Assembly: GCA_030039695.1 (NCBI GenBank)
Contig: JASHVB010000334.1
Coordinates: 1-11,323, forward strand
Reading direction: 5' to 3'
DNA from: Acetobacteraceae bacterium
GTDB lineage: Bacteria > Pseudomonadota > Alphaproteobacteria > Acetobacterales > Acetobacteraceae
DNA: 11,323 nt
The notes under the pieces were generated by a model that ran no database searches, had not been told where the DNA came from, and saw only the letters and a program-made list of their open reading frames with translations. The position numbers were made by a program, and so were the translations under genes. The stretch's first letter is position 1; each line of letters opens with the position of its first letter. This document shows positions 1 through 5,932 of the stretch, in pieces.

Positions 1-2
1 GT

Positions 3-1061
3 ATACCGCGCCTGCTTTGGGCCGACTATTTGAATTGGTACAAGCGCTTCCTGAACATCGAAGTCCGTTACAACACTCGTCTCATCCGCATCGAGCCATC
101 CGACGAGTTCCTCCGCCTCCATCTCTCGATTGCTGGTGAACCACGCATCGAGACCACGCGCAAGATTGTGCTCGCGACCGGCTTCACCGGCAACGGCGGC
201 GCTTATGTGCCGCCGGAACTAGCGGCGCTCCCGGAGGACATGCGTTCCCACACCCAGGACGAGATCGATTTCAGCTCCCTGCGCGGCAAGACCGTTGCCG
301 TGGTCGGCGCGGCAGCGGCGGCGTTCGATGCTGCCGGCGTCGCTCTTGAAGCCGGCGCGGCAGCCGTCCATCTTTTCGCACGACGCAACGCAATCGCGTC
401 GATCCCGATCACGCGGGTGCGTGGCTATCCGGGCGCATACGACAATTACCGACGCTTGCCGGACGCCATTCGCTGGCATCAGGCCATTCGCTTTCGTCGC
501 TTCGGATCGACGCCGACCGTCGATGCCATCGAACGGGCGGTCGCTTTTCCCAATTTCCATCTGCATCTTGGTGCGGCATGGCAGAGAGCCTACGTGGAGG
601 CAGGGCAGGTTATCGCCCATGCAGCAGACGGTCAGCACCGTTTCGATCACGTTGTCGCCGGCACGGGGTATTTCGTCGATCCCTCGAGGCGTCCTGAGAT
701 CGCCGACTTCGCTGACAAAATCCTACTCTGGCAGGACACATATGCGCCGCCATCCGAAGAACAGGATGAGTTCCTGAGCCGTCATCCCTACCTGGGGGAG
801 GCGCACGAGTACCTGGAAAAGACTCCCGGCACCGCACCGTATTTGCGCGATATCCATGTTCATAACCCGGCCGGCTTCGTCAGCTTCGGCCTCCCGATCG
901 GAGATGTCCCGAGCATGCGTCGCGATCTGCCGTTGGTTACCGCTCGGATCAGCCGCGATCTGTTCTTTGCCGATTTCGACCATCACGAGCGTCGCATGAA
1001 CGACACGATTACGGCGGATTTCCCACCGGAACTGTACGCCAAGGCGATCTGGCGATCGTAG
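3..1061 (+). CDS. FAD/NAD(P)-binding flavoprotein monooxygenase-like, 5' truncated by window edge
   Basis: This is the C-terminal portion (about 352 residues visible) of a flavoprotein resembling flavin-containing monooxygenases and related NAD(P)/FAD oxidoreductases. The frame is open to the left edge, with ...LLWADYLNWYKRFLN before the TTG codon at 30, so the true start lies outside. Seen: a KIVLATGF segment, the typical FMO 'ATG' motif linking the FAD and NADPH domains (about bases 165-185), then a second Rossmann beta-alpha-beta, GKTVAVVGAAAAAFDAA followed by VHLFARR (about 285-385), expected to bind NADPH. A later VVAGTGYFVD (about 650-680) matches the closing FAD-side 'GTG' strand. The glycine-rich loop is degenerate: where G-x-G-x-x-A/G is usual, only the first glycine remains. 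By family it should oxygenate a soft nucleophile or carbonyl using NADPH and O2; the substrate is unknown. The stop at 1059-1061 lies 226 bases before the next gene. The superfamily is fairly sure, the specific function is not. Confidence 0.8.
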   Translation: MPRLLWADYLNWYKRFLNIEVRYNTRLIRIEPSDEFLRLHLSIAGEPRIETTRKIVLATGFTGNGGAYVPPELAALPEDMRSHTQDEIDFSSLRGKTVAVVGAAAAAFDAAGVALEAGAAAVHLFARRNAIASIPITRVRGYPGAYDNYRRLPDAIRWHQAIRFRRFGSTPTVDAIERAVAFPNFHLHLGAAWQRAYVEAGQVIAHAADGQHRFDHVVAGTGYFVDPSRRPEIADFADKILLWQDTYAPPSEEQDEFLSRHPYLGEAHEYLEKTPGTAPYLRDIHVHNPAGFVSFGLPIGDVPSMRRDLPLVTARISRDLFFADFDHHERRMNDTITADFPPELYAKAIWRS

Positions 1062-1114
1062 TCGGTTACCAACGCGCGGGCGATATATATTACGCCCATC
1101 CAGAGTGGATAGGG

Positions 1115-1145
1115 TTGACTCGGCAACCGACCGGTAGAACATTAT
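1115..1145 (+). promoter_or_regulatory. possible sigma70-type promoter of the CmcJ-family gene
   Basis: TTGACT (1115-1120, 5 of 6 matches to the -35 consensus) is followed after 19 bases by CATTAT (1140-1145, 4 of 6 to the -10). The spacing is wider than ideal, so support is weak. The -35 sits within a GGTTG-N6-CAACC inverted repeat (1113-1128). It lies about 140 bases upstream of the start codon at 1288. The preceding gene ends at 1061, so transcription could instead continue from it. Confidence 0.25.
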
Positions 1146-1159
1146 GGATTGAGATGACT

Positions 1160-1177
1160 AGGCAGGTTAAATTGCCT
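1160..1177. promoter_or_regulatory. short palindrome, candidate operator
   Basis: AGGCA (1160-1164) and TGCCT (1173-1177) form an inverted repeat around an A/T-richer 8-base centre. It sits just downstream of the possible promoter at 1115-1145 and about 110 bases upstream of the CmcJ-family gene. Position and symmetry suit a repressor site, but 5-bp arms are common by chance and no regulator can be assigned. Confidence 0.2.
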
Positions 1178-1287
1178 GTTCGTGGCCCATGCTGGCGCAC
1201 CGCGGCCTGCGGTTTGACCCTGGCGATCACGGGATAGGACGTGGTCCGACAGGCATGTTGCCGTAACCCTCAGGAGGGACTGCTGCT

Positions 1288-2109
1288 ATGCCACTCGATG
1301 TCGCAACTTCTCCAAAGACAGTGACCGCGACTCTGCACTACTTGGTACGCGGCCCGGAAAAGCCGGTGCGTTACGTCGGCGAACCACCGCCGGGCGCCGC
1401 CCCCTACAACGGCATCGACGACCCGCACGAGGTGCGGATCGAGGATGCACGCGGGCGGGAGAATGAGTTCTCGCTCGACCGTAATGGCTTCGCGTTGGTC
1501 CACGCACCGACCCAGGTCACGGACTTCTATTCACCAGAGGAGGTCAAGGCCGTCTACTACCCCGAGGTTGAGCGACTGCTGAAGGAGAAGCTGGGCGCAT
1601 CCCGGGTATTCATCTTCGACCACACGGTGCGCAATGCGGGGTTGCCGGACGGACGCATCCCGTCGCGCCAGGTGCACAATGACCACACGGTCAACTCAGC
1701 GCCGCGGCGGGTCCGCGACCACCTGGGCGATGAAGCGCCGGAGTTGCTCAAACACCGCTTCGGCATCGTAAACGTCTGGCGTCCGATCCGGGGGCCCGTC
1801 CTCGACTCGCCGCTGGCGCTCTGCGACGCACGCACGTTCTCGGACGATGATCTGATCGCCAGCGATCTGGTTTACCCCCATGTCCGTGGTGAGACCTCCC
1901 GCGTCGAGTTCAAACCGGAGCATCGTTGGTACTATTTCGCCGAGCAACAGCGTGATGAAGTACTGTTCATCCGCGTACACGACAGTGCCAACGACGGCCG
2001 CGCAAGGCTGTCTTTCCATACCTCGTTTGATAATCCACTGGCGGCAAGTGCCCCGCCGCGCGAAAGCATTGAAGTGCGAACCCTGGTTTTCTTTCCGCCG
2101 GACGCCTGA
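1288..2109 (+). CDS. CmcJ/NvfI-family oxidoreductase (2-oxoglutarate/Fe(II)-type)
   Basis: A complete 273-aa protein of the CmcJ/NvfI family, which includes the cephamycin methoxylation partner CmcJ, fungal meroterpenoid enzymes such as NvfI, and many uncharacterised bacterial members. Recognisable blocks are FSLDRNGFALV (about 61-71), VFIFDHTVRN (107-116), QVHNDHTV (128-135), FGIVNVWRPI (158-167), RVEFKPEHRWYYF (205-217) and LSFHTSFDNP (241-250). H130-x-D132 with a downstream histidine (H231 or H244) could form the iron-binding triad, and R239 is a candidate 2-oxoglutarate ligand; these assignments are inferred from family logic. The start is supported by AGGAGG at 1272-1277, ten bases before the ATG. 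No signal peptide is seen, so it is probably cytoplasmic. Neighbouring sulfonate genes make an organosulfur or small-acid substrate possible, but the real substrate cannot be read from sequence. Confidence 0.85.
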   Translation: MPLDVATSPKTVTATLHYLVRGPEKPVRYVGEPPPGAAPYNGIDDPHEVRIEDARGRENEFSLDRNGFALVHAPTQVTDFYSPEEVKAVYYPEVERLLKEKLGASRVFIFDHTVRNAGLPDGRIPSRQVHNDHTVNSAPRRVRDHLGDEAPELLKHRFGIVNVWRPIRGPVLDSPLALCDARTFSDDDLIASDLVYPHVRGETSRVEFKPEHRWYYFAEQQRDEVLFIRVHDSANDGRARLSFHTSFDNPLAASAPPRESIEVRTLVFFPPDA

Positions 2110-2115
2110 GCAGAA

Positions 2116-2151
2116 CCACACACCGCCCCACGCGACCGGGGCGGTGTGTGG
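2116..2151 (+). terminator. strong perfect hairpin after the CmcJ-family gene
   Basis: A perfect 14-bp inverted repeat (2116-2129 and 2138-2151) with an 8-base loop starts seven bases after the stop codon at 2107-2109. The arms are CCACACACCGCCCC and its exact reverse complement. There is no T-tract on either strand, so it is not a textbook intrinsic terminator. It probably ends or protects the plus-strand transcript, and could act for both converging transcripts. Confidence 0.6.
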
Positions 2152-2638
2152 CCTGGTCAGGACGCTGTTCGCCACCTCGCCCGGGTGAGAGCGTAGCGGC
2201 GCTAAGCCTGCCGAGCCCCCGGGACGGTGTCCGCCGCCCAAACTCATCTGGCCAATCACTCGCCGCGCCGTCCATGGTTCGTTGCTCACGGTGGTGATGA
2301 GTCCCAGGGGCGAGTTCATCGCGTCGTTGCGTTGGTGGCGGGTCGGTTCCTTGAGTCGGTAACGGGAGAAATCGGCGCCGGTCGAACACGCAAAATGCGG
2401 CGGACTGGCATCCTCGGCTGGACGATCCGGCGTGGTGCAACATGGGCGTACGCTGCGGGGAGGAGTCGGCAAGATGAATCGCCTCGACCGGTAAGTGGCA
2501 CCCGTCATGCTGCCCTCTGCTGCGCGGGACTGCGCAATCGGTGCCACTGGCAACCGTTTTCGGTGCGGGCGTTCTCGGGTGCGACAAGCTCGCACGGCCC
2601 ATCGCCCGAAACACCGGCGCGTTGACCCAAACGGCAAT
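2152..2638. other. gene-free convergent spacer
   Basis: About 490 bases lie between the converging ends of the CmcJ-family gene and ssuD. Several frames stay open here on both strands, notably on the minus strand, but none has a ribosome binding site with a plausible protein; the translations are rich in Arg, Pro and Ser, as expected from GC-rich noncoding DNA. I recognise no transposase, integrase or RNA. For a convergent gap in a compact genome it is long, so a decayed gene or mobile-element remnant is possible but unproven. Confidence 0.4.
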
Positions 2639-2658
2639 CTACCCGGCGGCGTTTCGGG
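2605..2658 (-). repeat. inverted repeat across the ssuD stop codon
   Basis: CCCGAAACACCG (2605-2616) faces CGGCGTTTCGGG (2647-2658), giving a 12-bp stem with a 30-base loop; in the minus-strand RNA the single mismatch becomes a G-U wobble. The right arm codes for the last residues of SsuD and the loop holds its stop codon. It may stabilise the 3' end of the operon mRNA. No T-tract follows, so a classical terminator is not supported. Confidence 0.35.
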
Positions 2659-3823
2659 TCACAGCCGGCGGTACAGCGTTAGCGACGATTTCGCCGAACG
2701 GGCCGGCATTGTGCGCCGGCCGGTGCGCCTGTCCGGTGGTAGACTTCAACGGCAGCAGCGGGAACACCAGCTCAGCAAAACGATAGCATTCCTCCAGGTG
2801 CGGGTAGCCCGAGAGAATGAAGCGGTCGATGCCCAATGACATGTATTCGCGCATGCGCGCGGCAACTTGCTCCGGCGTACCCACCAATGCGGTTCCCGCC
2901 CCGCCACGCACCAGGCCGATGCCAGCCCACAAATTGGGACTGATTTCCAGTTTGTCGCGTCGCCCTCCGTGCAGGCGGCTCATGCGTTGCTGGCCCTCCG
3001 AATCAAACCGTGCAAAAGTGCGTTGGGCAAAGGCTATCGTCTTGTCATCGACGTAGCGCAGCAGCGCATCGGCGTCCTTCCAGGCTTGCTCCTCCGACTC
3101 CCGCACGATCACATGCAACCGGATGCCAAACGAGAACGTCCGACCGTATGCCGCAACCCGTCGCCTCGCCTGCTCCAATTTAGCACCGACATCGGCAGGC
3201 GGCTCTCCCCATGTGAGATAAACGTCGCAGTGTTCCGCCGCAACCTGCTGGCCGGCTTCCGACGATCCGTCAAAATACAGCGGAGGATAGGGCGATTGCA
3301 CCGGCGGAAACAGCAGCTTCGCGCCTTCCACGTGGATGTGCTCGCCGCGAAAATCCACAGTCTCGCCCCGCATGAGCCGACGCCACACCGTCAGATACTC
3401 TGCGGTGGCGCGATAGCGGTCGCCATGTTCAAACCAGATGCCATCACCGTGCATCTCCTGCGGGTCGCCACCTGCCACCACGTTGATCAGCAAGCGCCCA
3501 TTGGAGAGGCGGTCCAACGTTGCTGCCATGCGCGCCGTCATGGACGGCTCGGACAGGCCGGGACGGACCGCCACGAGGAACCGCAGCCGCTCAGTCTGCG
3601 GCACCAGCGCCGAGGCGATCACCCAAGAATCCTCGCAGGATCGCCCGGTGGGCAGCAGCATGCCAAAATAACCAAGCTCGTCGGCGGCGCGGGCGATCTG
3701 GCTCATGTATGCAAGCGTGACGTGGCGCGCTCCGATCCCGGTGCTCAAATAGCGGCCATCGCCGTGCGTCGGAAGGAACCACAAGACGTCCGCGGCCGCA
3801 GCACTATTGGGGGACGGTGACAT
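2639..3823 (-). CDS. ssuD: FMNH2-dependent alkanesulfonate monooxygenase
   Basis: SsuD cleaves C-S bonds of alkanesulfonates with FMNH2 and O2, giving an aldehyde and sulfite in the cytoplasm. The 394-aa product matches Escherichia coli SsuD (381 aa) along its whole length. Seen: [12 protein letters not shown] (15-26), [12 protein letters not shown] (56-67, with C63 equivalent to E. coli C54), [39 protein letters not shown], the [10 protein letters not shown] block carrying the conserved active-site histidine, [20 protein letters not shown] with the conserved mobile-loop arginine, and LSGYPHLEE. The protein is a luciferase-like TIM barrel. The start is supported by GGGAGT six bases before the ATG. 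It is the last gene of the minus-strand operon, 24 bases after soxD. It needs reduced flavin from a reductase such as SsuE, which is not in the window. Substrate range may differ from E. coli; a methanesulfonate-type MsuD role is the main alternative. Confidence 0.95.
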   Translation of the reverse strand: MSPSPNSAAAADVLWFLPTHGDGRYLSTGIGARHVTLAYMSQIARAADELGYFGMLLPTGRSCEDSWVIASALVPQTERLRFLVAVRPGLSEPSMTARMAATLDRLSNGRLLINVVAGGDPQEMHGDGIWFEHGDRYRATAEYLTVWRRLMRGETVDFRGEHIHVEGAKLLFPPVQSPYPPLYFDGSSEAGQQVAAEHCDVYLTWGEPPADVGAKLEQARRRVAAYGRTFSFGIRLHVIVRESEEQAWKDADALLRYVDDKTIAFAQRTFARFDSEGQQRMSRLHGGRRDKLEISPNLWAGIGLVRGGAGTALVGTPEQVAARMREYMSLGIDRFILSGYPHLEECYRFAELVFPLLPLKSTTGQAHRPAHNAGPFGEIVANAVPPAVTRNAAG

Positions 3824-3847
3824 GCAAGACTCCCGTTACCAAACCGC

Positions 3848-4390
3848 CTAAGGCACGTCCGGACGCGGATCCGGGCTGGTAAAACCGTTCCGGTTCGGCA
3901 TGACGACTTTTGGCAGAGTGTCGGCGTTCAGAACACTGTCCTGCGGCACGATGCCATTCAGCCACAGCAAATAGGCCGAGACGGCATACACCTGGTCATC
4001 GGTCAGAGACCCCGGGGCATTGAACGGCATTGCGCGCCGGATGTAGTCGAACAATGTAGTTGCATATGGCCAATAACTGCCGACGGTCTGGACCGGATGT
4101 GCCGTCGCGAGCGTGCCCTGCCCGCCGACCAGCGGCGGCGCCGGCGTCCCTTGCCCCTTGTCGCCGTGGCACATGGCACAATGATCCGCGTAGACGACCC
4201 GGCCCTGATCGACACTGCTGCCGCCAGCTGGCAGCCCCTGCCCATCGGCACGAACATCGATATTCCAGCCGGCGATCTCTGCCGCGGTCGGGGTATGTCC
4301 GAGGCCATAACGCTGTTGCTGTGCCCGGGCCGGCGAATGCATCAAACCGGCCGCGAAGGCCATGATCCAAAGAAGACGATCACAGCGCAT
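3848..4390 (-). CDS. soxD: single-heme c-type cytochrome, SoxD-like subunit of sulfite dehydrogenase
   Basis: A 180-aa periplasmic cytochrome c, the likely electron acceptor for the SoxC-like enzyme encoded just upstream. A signal peptide (residues 1-23, cleavage after ARA) precedes YGLGHTPTAAEIAGW and NIDVRADGQGLP, a segment characteristic of SoxD. The heme-binding CAMCH is at 71-75, with H75 as one axial ligand. GSYWPYATTLFDYIRRAMPF ends near M121, the probable second ligand, and the tail DADTLPKVVMPNRNGF also matches SoxD. SoxD of Paracoccus-type sulfur oxidisers is about twice as long and carries a second heme domain; this one stops after the first. Its ATG lies inside the last codons of soxC (11-base overlap), which implies translational coupling and stoichiometric production. 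In a gene set without SoxXYZAB it probably works with its partner as a sulfite dehydrogenase, functionally like SorB. The electrons should go on to a terminal oxidase. Confidence 0.88.
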   Translation of the reverse strand: MRCDRLLWIMAFAAGLMHSPARAQQQRYGLGHTPTAAEIAGWNIDVRADGQGLPAGGSSVDQGRVVYADHCAMCHGDKGQGTPAPPLVGGQGTLATAHPVQTVGSYWPYATTLFDYIRRAMPFNAPGSLTDDQVYAVSAYLLWLNGIVPQDSVLNADTLPKVVMPNRNGFTSPDPRPDVP

Positions 4391-5615
4391 TGGTGATCAC
4401 CCCGTCCGCGGCGATCTGCCAGCCCTGGATGGCGTTGAAATGGTAAAATGAATTGACCCCGCGCACCGCCACGAGTTGCGCTCGCGTCGGCTGCACGTAG
4501 CCGGTGTCATCGACCGCGCGGCTTTGCAACTGGGCGGGACCGCCGACCCAGGTCCATGGCAGGCGGAACCGGGTCAGGCACTTGGGCAAGACGGGTTGCT
4601 GCAAGGCGGCGTGTTGCCACGAGGCGCCGCCATCGGTGGATACATCCACGCGCCGGATGCGTCCGCGGCCCGACCACGCGAGGCCGGTGATCTCGTAGAA
4701 TCCTGTCCCCCGCAGATGCTGTCCCCCGGCCGGGCGGGTGATGACGGATTTTGCCTCCATCACGAACGTGAATTGCCGTGCTTTGCCGTCCGGCATCAGG
4801 TCGGTGTATTTCGAGGTCTCCTCGCGGGTTTCAAATGGCTGGTCGCCGAATTTAAGGCGCCGCAGCCATTTCACGTTGGTGTTGCCCTCATAACCTGGCA
4901 GCAGCAGACGCAGCGGATAGCCCTGCTCCGGCCGCAGCCGCTCGCCGTTCTGCGCATAGGCGAGCATCGCATCGTCCCAGACTTTGTCGATCGGGATGCT
5001 GCGGGTCATCGCCGCGGCATCGGCACCTTCGGCCAGCATCCAGCGCGCCGAACGCTGCACGCCGACGTCCGCCAGCAATGTCGAGAGACGAACCCCGGTC
5101 CATTCACAGCAGCTTAACAGCCCGTGCGTTTGCTGCGGTGTCCAGGCCGGGTTGGCATTGCGCCATTCCTGGGTGTTGCCTGCGCATTCCAGGAAGTGCA
5201 ACCGCGATTCCGAGGGATACCGCACGATGTCGTCCATCGTCAGCAGCAAAGGCCGCTCCACCAGCCCATGGATCAGCAGGCGGTGTGCCTCCGGATCGAT
5301 CTGCGGCACCCCGGCATGGTGGCGCTCATAGTGCAGGCCGTTTGGCGTGATGATGCCGTGCAGGTCTTGCAGCGGTGTGCCGCTGGAGGCGGCGCTGGGG
5401 AAGGGCAGCGGCGCTCCCGTGCGTCGAATGACATTGTGCTCATAGGGAGAGGGAACGCCGTACGGTTTTCCAGCAGGCGCACCTTGCTGCTGCATCCAGG
5501 GCGCCACGGTCAACGCCGCATCGTCGGCGTCAGCCCGCCCGGAGCCCAGTCCACCCGCCAACGCCGCCGTGGCCGCGATCATGCCGCGCCGACGCGAAAT
5601 TCGAGGTCCGGCCAT
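4380..5615 (-). CDS. soxC: SoxC-like molybdopterin sulfite/sulfane dehydrogenase catalytic subunit
   Basis: A 411-aa molybdenum enzyme of the sulfite oxidase family, closest in sequence pattern to SoxC. It should oxidise sulfite (or protein-bound sulfane sulfur in a full Sox system) and pass electrons to the cytochrome encoded next. The N-terminus RISRRRGMIAATAALAGG is a twin-arginine signal, fitting export of a folded molybdoprotein. Seen: TPLQDLHGIITPNGLHYERH (80-99), LHFLECAGNTQEW (139-151) where C144 is the molybdenum-ligating cysteine, HGLLSCCEWTGV (164-175), AEGADAAAMTRSIP, GYPLRLLLPGYEGNTNVKWL (232-251), then a C-terminal dimerisation-type domain with VDVSTDGGASW, LTRFRLPW and QSRAVDDTGYVQPTR. 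The frame stays open upstream to 5987, but ATG 5615 is chosen because AAAGAGGAC precedes it and homology and the Tat signal begin there. The same run includes SsuD, a sulfite producer, so I favour sulfite dehydrogenase activity; a SorA-type label is the alternative. Confidence 0.92.
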   Translation of the reverse strand: MAGPRISRRRGMIAATAALAGGLGSGRADADDAALTVAPWMQQQGAPAGKPYGVPSPYEHNVIRRTGAPLPFPSAASSGTPLQDLHGIITPNGLHYERHHAGVPQIDPEAHRLLIHGLVERPLLLTMDDIVRYPSESRLHFLECAGNTQEWRNANPAWTPQQTHGLLSCCEWTGVRLSTLLADVGVQRSARWMLAEGADAAAMTRSIPIDKVWDDAMLAYAQNGERLRPEQGYPLRLLLPGYEGNTNVKWLRRLKFGDQPFETREETSKYTDLMPDGKARQFTFVMEAKSVITRPAGGQHLRGTGFYEITGLAWSGRGRIRRVDVSTDGGASWQHAALQQPVLPKCLTRFRLPWTWVGGPAQLQSRAVDDTGYVQPTRAQLVAVRGVNSFYHFNAIQGWQIAADGVITNAL

Positions 5616-5677
5616 CAAGTCCTCTTTCCAAAGAGCTCGCGTTACGCTGCCGTGCGCAGCGCTGCAGACTGGTTCAG

Positions 5678-5932
5678 CTACTCCTGCCTGTTCGCGGTTG
5701 ATGCCGCGTGGAAGGAATCGCAAATCGCACGGTCGGACAGATAGAGGCTGTGCAAGTTGCACAACCCGTCGCCCGCGCGTACCGAGGCATAGGCTGAGCC
5801 CATCGCGCCCATGCCCGCAAAGGCGGACTCCACGTCCGAGGCCGAGCCCATGAAATGGGTGCAGCGGCCGCAACGGCGGGTTGGTGGCGCGAGCGTGGCC
5901 CGCCACGCGCCAACGAAGGTCGTGAAGCTCAA
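5678..5932 (-). CDS. small cysteine-motif protein, unknown function (possible metal or Fe-S site)
   Basis: An 84-aa protein that I cannot assign to a named family. Its ATG overlaps the stop codon of the upstream exporter gene (ATGA at 5929-5932), which strongly suggests genuine, coupled translation, and soxC starts 62 bases after its end. The sequence has C21-x-x-C24 in RRCGRCTHF, then GDGLCNLHSLYLSDRAICDSF with C58, H61 and C71. Four cysteines arranged C-x2-C-x33-C-x12-C, each pair near aromatic residues, look like a ligand set for zinc or a [4Fe-4S] cluster. The arrangement resembles the small HiPIP-like subunits of some glycyl-radical enzymes, but that is a pattern resemblance only. No signal peptide or membrane segment is visible, so it is probably cytoplasmic. 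Its place in the operon suggests a role in sulfite oxidation, molybdoenzyme maturation or transport. Confidence 0.75.
   Translation of the reverse strand: MSFTTFVGAWRATLAPPTRRCGRCTHFMGSASDVESAFAGMGAMGSAYASVRAGDGLCNLHSLYLSDRAICDSFHAASTANRQE

Noticed and set aside
30..1061. TTG at 30 as the real start of the flavoprotein gene
   Set aside because: The frame is open to the left edge with family-like sequence before the TTG, and the FAD-binding N-terminus is missing.
1696..2637. A 313-codon minus-strand frame over the CmcJ-family gene and the spacer after it
   Set aside because: Half is antisense to a clear gene, it has no ribosome binding site, and its Arg/Pro-rich translation shows no motif I recognise.
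2867..3820. A 317-codon plus-strand frame antisense to ssuD
   Set aside because: It is a shadow of an unmistakable gene and shows no homology of its own.
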